DNA of 64,000 nt from Prevotella sp. (GTDB lineage: Bacteria; Bacteroidota; Bacteroidia; Bacteroidales; Bacteroidaceae), in contig JAFQQY010000020.1 of NCBI GenBank assembly GCA_017410365.1, forward strand, positions 62,001-126,000, in the 5' to 3' direction. Positions within the stretch are counted from its first letter, which is position 1, and every line of letters begins with the position of its first letter. A program made the position numbers and the translations under genes. This document shows positions 50,453-58,356 of this stretch, one piece after another. The notes beneath the pieces were generated by a model. The model saw only the letters and a program-made list of their open reading frames with translations, did not search any database and was not told the DNA's origin.

Positions 50453-51151
50453 TTATATTTTGCCTTCTTCTCTGTACGAATAGTAGTTGCCGTCGGTTAT
50501 TATCACATGGTCAGCAAAGTGAAGTCTCATCAGTTCGCAGGCTTTCTTCACCTGTTCGGTGAGCCGGTCGTCAAAGCCGCTCGGACGGAGACTATTGCTC
50601 GGGTGGTTGTGTGCCAATGCCACTATTGTGGCGTTGTTGAGTATAGCCTCCTTCACTATTATTCGCACATCTACCGCCGTCTCACTGATGCCTCCGTGAC
50701 TAATGCGTTGCTTCTTAATAAGCTTGAAGTTCTGGTTCATCAGGAGAATCCATGCTTCCTCCACATCCAGGTCCTGCATCACGGGGTGCAGATGGTTGTA
50801 TATGGCCGTTGCCGAACTGAGGTCCTGCCTCTCTTCCGCCTTTTCCAGTTGGCGCCGCTTGCCCAGTTCGCACGCTGCCAGTATGATTATCGCCTTCGCC
50901 TCACCCACACCGTTGTATTCCTGCAGGTCGCGGATAGACTTCTTGCCGAGCGTGTTCAGGTTGTTGTTGCAGTCGCTAAGCACACGCCTCATCAGGTCAA
51001 CTGCACTCTCTTTCGTCGAACCAGACCCTATAAGTATGGCCAGCAGTTCGGCATCCGACAGTGCCTCAGCACCATAGCGAGCCAGTTTTTCTCTCGGCCT
51101 GTCTTCTTCTGCCCACTGGTTTATATTGAGTTTATGCGGAGAGTCGGTCAT
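50453..51151 (-). CDS. radC: RadC-family JAB-domain protein
   Basis: A 232-residue protein. An N-terminal helix-hairpin-helix-like part (LLAILIGSGSTKESAVDLMR, KSIRDLQEYNGVGEAKAI) leads to a JAB1/MPN-type C-terminal domain with the metal-binding motif HNHPSNSLRPSGFDDRLT. Despite the name, a role in DNA repair is not proven; RadC proteins may act in replication or as metal-dependent peptidases or nucleases. It is 5 nt downstream of the glycosyltransferase. Intact motif and usual length. Confidence 0.93.
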   Translation of the reverse strand: MTDSPHKLNINQWAEEDRPREKLARYGAEALSDAELLAILIGSGSTKESAVDLMRRVLSDCNNNLNTLGKKSIRDLQEYNGVGEAKAIIILAACELGKRRQLEKAEERQDLSSATAIYNHLHPVMQDLDVEEAWILLMNQNFKLIKKQRISHGGISETAVDVRIIVKEAILNNATIVALAHNHPSNSLRPSGFDDRLTEQVKKACELMRLHFADHVIITDGNYYSYREEGKI

Positions 51152-51156
51152 GCGGT

Positions 51157-52203
51157 CTAACTGTAGAAGTTCTTTTCAAATGCCTGAAACTCGTCCTTTC
51201 CAAGCATACAGCGCTTCCACCATGCTTCGATGAATCCGAAACCGTAGCCGAAGAGCTGTACAAAGGCTGCACCGATCGATATGAAACCGATGTGCATGCT
51301 CTTGTTCTGTATGGCAGAGTCGATGAATATGAGCAGGGAGTAGAGTAGGATGGGCGATAGCGCAGCTATGACCAGCCAGTACCAGTTGTAGAAATCGGCA
51401 GGATTGCCGTAAACCATCATCACTCTGCCAAAACAAGCGATGAGGAAGAGCAGGATAACGCCGACAGTGAATACCATTGGCAGTAAATGGACAAGTTTCA
51501 TTGAACCCGGATGGCGCTTGTGCAGGTTGATGCGCGCAATGCCACTGTTATATACCTGACGAAAGAACTTGCGCATGTCTGTGCGGCGCTTGTGCCATAC
51601 CCATGCTTCAGGGAACAGACGGCATTTATAACCGGCTTTGAATATGCGGATGCTGAAATCTATGTCTTCACCAAAGCGCATCTTTGAGAAACCGCCTAGT
51701 TTCATGTAGGATTCCCGGCGGATGCCCATGTTGAACGAGCGGGGATAGAATTTGTCAAGTTTTTTCTTGCCACCACGTATGCCGCCGGTGGTGAAGAAAC
51801 TTGTCATAGAGTAGCTTATGGCCTTTTGCGTATCAGTGAATGAATCGTGGGCACGGTCAGGGCCGCCAAAGGCATCGGCATGTTGGCGTTGCAACTCGTC
51901 TTCAACGGCTTGAAGATAGCCTTCAGGCAGTACTACGTCAGAATCTAGTACAATCAAGTATTCACCGCTCGAACGTTCGGCACCATAGTTGCGACTCAGG
52001 CCCGGTCCTGAATTCTGTTTCATGAAATACTTCATATTCAGTCGTTCCATGTATTTGCTGCATACATCTTTGCAATTAACCGGCGAACCATCTTCTACAA
52101 TGATTACTTCAAAGTCTTTGAAACTTTGTTTGCAAAGGCTTTCAAGCAATTCGTCTACTTCATCGGGACGATTGTATACAGGTACAATTATTGAGTATTT
52201 CAT
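51157..52203 (-). CDS. Family 2 glycosyltransferase with C-terminal membrane helices
   Basis: A 348-residue membrane-associated GT2 enzyme. The GT-A domain has IIVPVYNRPDEVDELLESL, VIIVEDGS, the DxD-like VLDSDVVLP and the acceptor-side FGEDIDFSIRIFKAG (ED motif). Three hydrophobic segments follow in the last third (about 235-330). It would transfer a sugar from a nucleotide sugar to a lipid or polysaccharide; donor and acceptor are unknown. It begins behind the efp terminator and is followed by radC with a 5-nt gap. Confidence 0.9.
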   Translation of the reverse strand: MKYSIIVPVYNRPDEVDELLESLCKQSFKDFEVIIVEDGSPVNCKDVCSKYMERLNMKYFMKQNSGPGLSRNYGAERSSGEYLIVLDSDVVLPEGYLQAVEDELQRQHADAFGGPDRAHDSFTDTQKAISYSMTSFFTTGGIRGGKKKLDKFYPRSFNMGIRRESYMKLGGFSKMRFGEDIDFSIRIFKAGYKCRLFPEAWVWHKRRTDMRKFFRQVYNSGIARINLHKRHPGSMKLVHLLPMVFTVGVILLFLIACFGRVMMVYGNPADFYNWYWLVIAALSPILLYSLLIFIDSAIQNKSMHIGFISIGAAFVQLFGYGFGFIEAWWKRCMLGKDEFQAFEKNFYS

Positions 52204-52263
52204 AAATGTATTACTTCACGTTGTCAGTGCCGGAAGTACCGGTCGATTAGTAATCAGTAGTCT

Positions 52264-52323
52264 AAAAAAAAGAATTTTGAATTATGAACAGTAGATTTGC
52301 CTGCCGCTCATAACTCAAAATTC
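52264..52323 (-). terminator. Terminator of efp
   Basis: On the minus strand a 16-bp stem (52272-52287 with 52308-52323, one wobble pair) is followed by a run of seven to eight T. It lies 26 nt past the efp stop codon. The flanks also contain AATTATGAATT-type repeat words. Confidence 0.8.
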
Positions 52324-52349
52324 ATAATTAATAAATTAAAGAATCTGGA

Positions 52350-52916
52350 TTATTCCTTTACTCTCTGCAGGTAGCTACCATCACGTGTGTCAACTTGAAC
52401 CAACTCGCCTTCGTTGATGAACAGAGGAACGCGAATCTCAACACCAGTCTCCAAAGTAGCAGGCTTTGTTGCGTTTGTAGCTGTGTCACCTTTAACGCCT
52501 GGTTCTGAATGAGTGATGCGCAAAACGGTCTTAACAGGCATTTCTGCGTAGAGGATAGTGTTTGTGTCTGCATCGCTAACAACTTCAACGATATCGCTCT
52601 CCTTCATATAGTCAGCACCTGTAATCATATCTTTTGCGATAGGCACCTGGTCGAATGTCTCCTGATTCATAAAGATGTAATCTGCACCTTCCTGATAGAG
52701 ATACTGATATGGACGACGCTCAACGCGAACGTCTTCAAGAGCTTCGCCAATGTTGAAACGCTTTTCTAATACACGACCACTAACAACGTCTTTCAAAGTG
52801 GTACGCATGATGGTGTTACCCTTGCCCGGCTTCACGTGAAGGAAGTCGATGCAGAAGTAGAGCTTGCCATCCATGCGGATGCAAGTTCCTTTCTTAATGT
52901 CTTGTGATTTAATCAT
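52350..52916 (-). CDS. efp: Translation elongation factor P
   Basis: A 188-residue EF-P that relieves ribosome stalling at polyproline stretches. The KOW domain has FCIDFLHVKPGKGNTIMRT, with the conserved Lys at the loop tip (near residue 32) that is modified or unmodified depending on species; the OB domains contain YQYLYQEGADYIFMNQETFDQ and the end GVEIRVPLFINEGELVQVDT. It is divergent from rpmH and has its own promoter and terminator. Confidence 0.96.
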   Translation of the reverse strand: MIKSQDIKKGTCIRMDGKLYFCIDFLHVKPGKGNTIMRTTLKDVVSGRVLEKRFNIGEALEDVRVERRPYQYLYQEGADYIFMNQETFDQVPIAKDMITGADYMKESDIVEVVSDADTNTILYAEMPVKTVLRITHSEPGVKGDTATNATKPATLETGVEIRVPLFINEGELVQVDTRDGSYLQRVKE

Positions 52917-52957
52917 AAAAAATTATAATAATGTCCTTAAAATCGATTTTACGAGTG

Positions 52958-52965
52958 CAAAGATA
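52958..52965 (-). promoter_or_regulatory. Promoter -7 box of efp
   Basis: TATCTTTG on the minus strand, 42 nt before the efp start codon. Confidence 0.55.
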
Positions 52966-53047
52966 CAATTTTTATCTGTAACTAACGTAAATATAACGTC
53001 TTTTTAATCAAAAAACATAAAAGATTAAACTTATTTTCCTTGAAATC

Positions 53048-53078
53048 TTGGTTGTTTTGAAAAAAAAGCGTACCTTTG
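53048..53078 (+). promoter_or_regulatory. Promoter of rpmH
   Basis: TTGG (53048-53051), a 19-nt spacer and TACCTTTG (53071-53078), followed by CACCCC; 45 nt before the rpmH ATG. Confidence 0.65.
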
Positions 53079-53122
53079 CACCCCAAAGTGTGAAATAATA
53101 ACAATAAAAAAATAATAAAGCA

Positions 53123-53278
53123 ATGAAAAGAACATTTCAGCCACACAACAGAAGACGCGTGAACAAGCACGGTTTCCGTGAGAGAATGGCAACAAAGAAC
53201 GGTCGTCGCGTATTGGCGTCTCGTCGTGCAAAGGGTCGTAAGAAGTTAACAGTATCAGACGAACACCACGGAAAATAA
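53123..53278 (+). CDS. rpmH: 50S ribosomal protein L34
   Basis: A 51-residue basic protein starting [20 protein letters not shown], with [20 protein letters not shown] in the middle, the invariant L34 pattern. The tail [10 protein letters not shown] is of the Bacteroidota type. It is a single gene between a promoter and a 12-bp UUCG-capped terminator. In many bacteria rpmH sits near dnaA and rnpA; neither is seen next to it here. Confidence 0.97.
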   Translation: MKRTFQPHNRRRVNKHGFRERMATKNGRRVLASRRAKGRKKLTVSDEHHGK

Positions 53279-53311
53279 TCCGCTTTGTTCTCTGATTTAC
53301 AGAATCAACTT

Positions 53312-53341
53312 AAAAAGGCAGGCTTCGGCTTGCCTTTTTGT
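53312..53341 (+). terminator. Terminator of rpmH with UUCG loop
   Basis: AAAAAGGCAGGC and GCTTGCCTTTTT form a 12-bp stem (one G-T wobble) closed by a TTCG tetraloop and ending in T-run. It lies 33 nt after the stop codon. Confidence 0.92.
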
Positions 53342-53446
53342 ATTTCAATAGCTAGGCTCGGTTATTGATATTGCCTTTGTTCTATATTGCTGATTGGGGT
53401 TAACTCAAAGTAATCTTATTTGTGGAAATAAAAATAGCGGATTTTA

Positions 53447-53478
53447 TTTTGCTGTACATTATTTTTAGTGTAAATTTG
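53447..53478 (+). promoter_or_regulatory. Promoter of the PASTA-rluD-ddl group
   Basis: TTTTG (53447-53451), a 19-nt spacer, TAAATTTG (53471-53478); 30 nt before the PASTA protein start codon. Confidence 0.7.
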
Positions 53479-53508
53479 CATTGTATAATTTGTACATAAT
53501 ATATAAAT

Positions 53509-54210
53509 ATGAATATAAAAGAGTTTTTTGGAAAATTCGTCAGTAAGTACATCTTGCTTAATTTGATGGCAATGGCAATACTCGTTGCGCTGATTGTTTT
53601 TGGTGTGAAATATGGCCTTGACGAATATACACGTCATGGTGAGGAGATAGAAGTGCCCGACTTGTATTCCATGACATTCCTACAGGCAAAGGAATTGTTA
53701 GAACTTAATGGAATGACAGTGCTTGTCAGCGATTCAGGGCATAACAAGAAGATGGCTGCCGGTTGCGTGTTGGCTCAGAATCCAAAGGCAGGTTCGCATG
53801 TAAAGTCTGGGCGCATAATATACGTAACGCTCAACTCCCCTTCGTCGCCTACTTTCGCTATTCCTGATATTATAGATAATAGCAGTTACCGTGAGGCAGA
53901 GGCAAAGCTCACAGCCATGGGCTTTAGGTTGTTGGCACCGAAATATATTGCAGGCGAGAAAGACTGGGTCTACGGTGTGGTTAGTCGTGGTCGTAACCTT
54001 GGAGTAGGTGACCAAGTGTCAATAGATGTGCCATTGCAGCTTGTTGTTGGTAACGGTGGATACGAAGGCAATGATGTCAGTATAGATTACAAAGATGCTG
54101 ATTATATGGGAAACAGTTTTGAGGAGGATGTATTCGAAGAAGTTGGAGCTGGTGGTGCAACGGAAAGTGACCCGATGGTTGATGATTTCGAGGAAGTGAA
54201 AATGGATTAA
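53509..54210 (+). CDS. Membrane-anchored PASTA domain protein
   Basis: A 233-residue protein with a short cytoplasmic N-terminus, one transmembrane helix (about 15-37; LNLMAMAILVALIVFGV) and extracytoplasmic PASTA-type repeats (about 47-115 and 118-185): VPDLYSMTFLQAKELLELNG, AQNPKAGSHVKSGRIIYVTL and IPDIIDNSSYREAEAKLTAM. An acidic, Asp/Glu-rich tail ends it. PASTA repeats bind peptidoglycan fragments or beta-lactams in other proteins. It is 8 nt upstream of rluD, a common arrangement in Bacteroidales. There is no kinase domain, unlike PknB-type proteins. Confidence 0.88.
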   Translation: MNIKEFFGKFVSKYILLNLMAMAILVALIVFGVKYGLDEYTRHGEEIEVPDLYSMTFLQAKELLELNGMTVLVSDSGHNKKMAAGCVLAQNPKAGSHVKSGRIIYVTLNSPSSPTFAIPDIIDNSSYREAEAKLTAMGFRLLAPKYIAGEKDWVYGVVSRGRNLGVGDQVSIDVPLQLVVGNGGYEGNDVSIDYKDADYMGNSFEEDVFEEVGAGGATESDPMVDDFEEVKMD

Positions 54211-54218
54211 GGAAAATC

Positions 54219-55286
54219 ATGGCAGAAGAATTCGATGATATAGAACTGCTTGAGGACGATGGCGAAGGGCAACAGCTCTACGAGCATTTCCGTATAGAGG
54301 TGGACCGCGGCCAGGTGCCGGTGCGCATCGACAAATACATGTTCGAGAAGTTGCAGCACTCAAGTCGCAATCGCATCCAGAAGGCTGCCGATGCAGGGTT
54401 TGTACATGTCAACGACAAACCGGTGAAAAGCAATTATAAGGTACGTCCGGGCGACATCATTACTCTGATGCTCGACCGTCCTCACTATGACACAACGATA
54501 GAGCCGGAGGATATTCCGCTTGATGTTGTGTATGAGGATGACGACTTGATGGTGATTAACAAGCCGGCCGGCCTTGTAGTACATCCAGGTTGCGGCAATT
54601 TCCGTGGCACACTGGTGAATGCCGTGGCATGGCATCTGCGTAACTTACCATCGTATGACCCAAACGACCCGCAGGTGGGACTGGTGCATCGCATAGATAA
54701 AGACACTAGCGGACTGCTTGTCGTGGCAAAGACGCCGGAAGCAAAGACCGAACTGGGTGCGCAGTTCTTTAATAAGACTACTCATCGCAGTTATAACGCA
54801 TTGGTATGGGGCAACTTCACAGAGGACAGTGGAACTATAGAGGGTAATATTGGGCGTGACACCAAAGACCGTCTGCGCATGGCGGTGTTTCCTGTTGGCA
54901 GCGACATAGGCAAGTCGGCTGTAACCCACTATAAGGTAATGGAGCGTTTCGGATATGTAACATTGGTGGAATGTATTCTGGAAACGGGTCGAACTCATCA
55001 GATACGTGCCCACATGAAGCACATTGGTCATCCTATGTTCAGCGACGAGCGTTATGGAGGCACGGAGATACTGCGTGGTGAGCGTTCAGGCAGCTACAGG
55101 CAATTCATACAGAACTGTTTCAAACTCTGTCCGCGCCAAGTTCTTCATGCCCGCACACTTGGTTTTGTGCATCCTCGCACGGGCAAGCAGATGGACTTCA
55201 CTTCAGAACTGCCTGCCGACATAACGGCATTGCTGGAGAAATGGAGGAAATACGTGGGAAATTGGGAATTGGAAAATAAGAATTAA
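54219..55286 (+). CDS. rluD: 23S rRNA pseudouridine synthase RluD
   Basis: A 355-residue pseudouridine synthase of the RluA/RluD family, acting on the 23S rRNA helix 69 region in the model enzyme. An N-terminal acidic extension and S4-like domain (about 30-95; RIDKYMFEKLQHSSRNRIQK) precede the catalytic domain with GLVHRIDKDTSGLLVVAKTP, where Asp is the nucleophile, and ETGRTHQIRAHMKHIGHPM. The length and domain order are those of RluD. It lies between the PASTA gene (8 nt) and ddl (14 nt). Confidence 0.92.
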   Translation: MAEEFDDIELLEDDGEGQQLYEHFRIEVDRGQVPVRIDKYMFEKLQHSSRNRIQKAADAGFVHVNDKPVKSNYKVRPGDIITLMLDRPHYDTTIEPEDIPLDVVYEDDDLMVINKPAGLVVHPGCGNFRGTLVNAVAWHLRNLPSYDPNDPQVGLVHRIDKDTSGLLVVAKTPEAKTELGAQFFNKTTHRSYNALVWGNFTEDSGTIEGNIGRDTKDRLRMAVFPVGSDIGKSAVTHYKVMERFGYVTLVECILETGRTHQIRAHMKHIGHPMFSDERYGGTEILRGERSGSYRQFIQNCFKLCPRQVLHARTLGFVHPRTGKQMDFTSELPADITALLEKWRKYVGNWELENKN

Positions 55287-55300
55287 GAATATTACAATAT

Positions 55301-56308
55301 ATGAGCAAAAGAACAATAGCCATCGTTTGTGGTGGCGATTCATCTGAATATGAGGTGTCGCAGCGCTCGGCACAAGGACTATATTCCTTTTTTGATAAAG
55401 AGCAATATGATGTTTATATAGTACTGATGAGGGGAGTGGATTGGCAGGTGCATCTGGCTGATGGCACCACAGCGCCTATTGACCGCAATGACTTCTCATT
55501 TATGGAAAACGGTAAACTGGTGCATTTCGATTATGCCTACATTACTATCCATGGTACCCCAGGAGAGAATGGGATCTTGCAAGGTTATTTTGATTTGATA
55601 CATTTGCCTTATTCTACTAGTGGTGTATTGGTAGAGGCAATGACATTTGATAAGTTTGTGCTTAATCAGTATCTCCGTGGCTATGGTGTGAGCGTTGCTG
55701 ACAGTCTGCTGATACGTAAGGGATATGAAGAACTGGTGAGCGACGATGAAATAGAAGAGCGCATCGGAATGCCATGCTTTGTGAAGCCGGCAGCCGACGG
55801 CAGCAGTTTCGGTGTGTCTAAGGTAAACAGCAAAGACCAGCTGGCACCAGCCATCCGCAAAGCAATGATGGAAAGTCCGGAGGTTATGGTTGAGTCATAC
55901 CTGAAGGGTACAGAGATTTCAATCGGCTGCTATAAGACAAAGGAGAAGTCGGTGGTACTGCCTGCAACAGAGGTGGTGACAAGCAACGAATTCTTTGACT
56001 ACGACGCTAAGTACAACGGTCAGGTGCAGGAAATCACTCCTGCCCGCCTGAGCGAAGATACCGCACGTCGTGTGGCAGAACTGACTAGTCATATCTACGA
56101 CATCCTGCATTGCAACGGCATCATCCGTATTGACTACATCATCTGCCGCGGACTGAATAAGCAGGGCGAGGAGGTGGATAAGATCTATATGCTCGAAGTA
56201 AACACCACACCAGGAATGACTGTAACCAGCTTCATACCGCAGCAGGTAAGAGCTGCCGGATTGAATATGGCCGACGTACTGACAGATATTGTGGAGAATC
56301 AGTTTTAA
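55301..56308 (+). CDS. ddl: D-alanine--D-alanine ligase
   Basis: A 335-residue ATP-grasp enzyme that makes the D-Ala-D-Ala dipeptide used by MurF. Motifs: IAIVCGGDSSEYEVSQRSAQ at the N-terminus, IHGTPGENGILQG, PCFVKPAADGSSFGVSKV in the ATP-grasp fold and MLEVNTTPGMTVTSFIPQQV at the end. It is the last gene of the PASTA-rluD-ddl group, followed by a long inverted octamer repeat. Confidence 0.95.
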   Translation: MSKRTIAIVCGGDSSEYEVSQRSAQGLYSFFDKEQYDVYIVLMRGVDWQVHLADGTTAPIDRNDFSFMENGKLVHFDYAYITIHGTPGENGILQGYFDLIHLPYSTSGVLVEAMTFDKFVLNQYLRGYGVSVADSLLIRKGYEELVSDDEIEERIGMPCFVKPAADGSSFGVSKVNSKDQLAPAIRKAMMESPEVMVESYLKGTEISIGCYKTKEKSVVLPATEVVTSNEFFDYDAKYNGQVQEITPARLSEDTARRVAELTSHIYDILHCNGIIRIDYIICRGLNKQGEEVDKIYMLEVNTTPGMTVTSFIPQQVRAAGLNMADVLTDIVENQF

Positions 56309-56310
56309 TT

Positions 56311-56413
56311 GAGTTGACGAGTTGACAAGTAAACGAGTAAACAAGTTGCTTGCTAAAGATAAAGAGTCTTAACTTGTCAACTCGTCAACTCATAAACTCA
56401 TAAACTTGTCAAC
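56311..56413. repeat. Inverted octamer repeats after ddl
   Basis: GAGTTGACGAGTTGACAAGT (56311-56330) and its exact complement (56372-56391) frame a 41-nt loop that holds further units. On the right side the AACTTGTC, AACTCGTC, AACTCATA run continues to about 56413. The hairpin follows the ddl stop by 2 nt. It has no T-run, so it may be a weak terminator or a stabilising 3' structure. Confidence 0.85.
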
Positions 56414-56427
56414 TAAAAAAATATATT

Positions 56428-57594
56428 ATGAACGCAGACCTTAAACAATTTGACGCTATCAGGCCTTTTGAGCCGGAGGAGTTGCCCGAAGTGTTCGAGC
56501 GACTGATTGCCGACGAGCAGTTCCGCTCCGTCGTTGCTGTGGTATTCCCCAACATACCATTTGAAGCCATTGCACAGAAGATGCGCCAGTGCAAAACAAA
56601 CCTTGATTTCCAGTTGGCGTTTTGCTACGGATTCCTTAAGGATCTGTTGTCAAAGGCAAGCAAGGGGTGCGACATTGATGTGAGCAATGTTGATGTCACC
56701 CGTCGATATACCTTCGTAAGCAATCATCGTGACATAGTGCTCGACTCCGCACTGCTTGACGTGTTGCTTGTTGATGCCGGTTTCAAGACAACCTGCGAGA
56801 TAGCCATCGGCGACAATCTGCTGGCTGCACCATGGATAAAGGATTTGGTTAGAGTCAACAAGTCGTTCATCGTTGAGCGCAGTGCCGGTGTGCGTGAGAT
56901 GCTGATGAGCAGCAAGCGCATGGCTGAATATATGCACTATGTTGTTGAGAAGAAAAATGACAACGTGTGGATAGCACAGCGCGAAGGTCGTGCTAAGGAC
57001 AGCGACGACCGCACACAGCCTTCAATACTGAAAATGATGGCAATGGGCGGCACGGGAAACATTATCGAACGACTGATGCAGCTGCATATCGTACCGTTGG
57101 CCATATCTTACGAATACGACCCTTGCGACTTCCTCAAGGCAATGGAATTCCAACTGAAGCGTGACGTGGCGGGCTGGAAGAAAACCAAGCAGGACGATGT
57201 GATGAGCATGCGTACAGGTATCATGGGCTACAAGGGACATATCCATTATCATGCTGCACCATGCATTGACGACTTCTTAAAGACGCTCGACCCTGACATG
57301 CCAAAGGGCGAACTGTTTGACACTATTGCTGCTCATATAGACAAGCAGATACATGCCAATTACATGCTCTATCCTTGCAACTATATCGCTGCCGACATGC
57401 TTGCTGGCAACGATGCTTTGGCTGCCAACTATACAACAGAGGACAAGGTCGCTTTCGAGAAGTATCTTGCTGGCAGACTGGCAATGATTGACATTCCTAA
57501 TAAAGACGAGGCATTTTTGCGTGAGCGTATACTCACAATGTATGCTAATCCAGCGAAGAATAAGTTGGCAAACGACTTGATAGTTAAAGAGTAA
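56428..57594 (+). CDS. Acyltransferase of the PlsB/PlsC type
   Basis: A 388-residue soluble or membrane-peripheral acyltransferase. The NHxxxxD motif is SNHRDIVLDSALLD, followed by PWIKDLVRVNKSFIVERSAG and the glycerol-phosphate-type motif WIAQREGRAKDSDDRTQ. Length and absence of strong membrane helices resemble Bacteroidota acyltransferases annotated with glycerol-3-phosphate acyltransferase activity. The acyl donor and acceptor are not certain; lipid or ornithine-lipid synthesis are both possible. The NigD-like lipoprotein gene follows after 13 nt. Confidence 0.82.
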   Translation: MNADLKQFDAIRPFEPEELPEVFERLIADEQFRSVVAVVFPNIPFEAIAQKMRQCKTNLDFQLAFCYGFLKDLLSKASKGCDIDVSNVDVTRRYTFVSNHRDIVLDSALLDVLLVDAGFKTTCEIAIGDNLLAAPWIKDLVRVNKSFIVERSAGVREMLMSSKRMAEYMHYVVEKKNDNVWIAQREGRAKDSDDRTQPSILKMMAMGGTGNIIERLMQLHIVPLAISYEYDPCDFLKAMEFQLKRDVAGWKKTKQDDVMSMRTGIMGYKGHIHYHAAPCIDDFLKTLDPDMPKGELFDTIAAHIDKQIHANYMLYPCNYIAADMLAGNDALAANYTTEDKVAFEKYLAGRLAMIDIPNKDEAFLRERILTMYANPAKNKLANDLIVKE

Positions 57595-57607
57595 TTATAT
57601 AAAAGAA

Positions 57608-58270
57608 ATGGTGTATAAGATTTGGATGTATGCTATCCTTCTATTGCTACTTGCTTCCTGCGAGAGCGATAGCTACGACAAGGGTGAGGGCGAACTGTCG
57701 CTTGCTACGGCGGAGTTTGTTGAGGCGCATGCTAACGGCAACAAGCAGATGGACTATGTGATAACCGACAACGATGAGCGTCTAACGGTGAGTTCACAAC
57801 CTTCAGTTAAATGGATGACAACACCAGACTCGCTCTATCGAGCTCTTTTATATTATAATAATGTGGGAGAAGGCATCATTGAGCCACTGAGCATCACCCA
57901 AGTGCCAACGCTCAGCATTTATTCCGACTGGATGATACAGGACATCAAGACCGACCCGGTAACGTTTGAGAGCATCTGGCAGAGTGCCAACGGCAAATAC
58001 CTTAATATGGCGTTCTACTTGAAAATCGGTGAGGTTAGCAAAGATGCAGAACTGCATACCATCAGTATTATTCAGGACACAATCATTCAAAATGCAGATG
58101 GCACCGCTACTTCTTTTATGTGTCTATACCACGACCAAGGCGACATGCCTGAGCATTACTCATCGAAATGTTATATAAGCATTCCGCGCGACTCAATTAA
58201 GGCTGATTCTGTTTGTATGGGAATAAATACGTACAAAGGAGTGCTTTACAAGAAGGTTGCACTAAGATAA
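57608..58270 (+). CDS. NigD-like lipoprotein
   Basis: A 220-residue lipoprotein (lipobox LLLLASCESD, then an acidic stretch) with two small beta domains. MDYVITDNDERLTVSSQPSV and the ending SVCMGINTYKGVLYKKVALR are the NigD style also seen in two other genes of the window. It follows the acyltransferase gene by 13 nt, so the two are probably cotranscribed. Function unknown. Confidence 0.75.
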   Translation: MVYKIWMYAILLLLLASCESDSYDKGEGELSLATAEFVEAHANGNKQMDYVITDNDERLTVSSQPSVKWMTTPDSLYRALLYYNNVGEGIIEPLSITQVPTLSIYSDWMIQDIKTDPVTFESIWQSANGKYLNMAFYLKIGEVSKDAELHTISIIQDTIIQNADGTATSFMCLYHDQGDMPEHYSSKCYISIPRDSIKADSVCMGINTYKGVLYKKVALR

Positions 58271-58312
58271 CAAAACGGAACACTTTATCTCGCTTTCGTA
58301 AGCAAAGCGTAA

Positions 58313-58356
58313 AAACAAATAGAGAATGTGTGATTAGGCACATTCTCTATTTGTTT
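58313..58356. terminator. Bidirectional terminator, 18-bp stem
   Basis: AAACAAATAGAGAATGTG pairs perfectly with CACATTCTCTATTTGTTT across an 8-nt loop. It serves the NigD-like gene on the plus strand and the metalloprotease gene on the minus strand, whose stop codon it overlaps by 2 nt. Confidence 0.92.
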
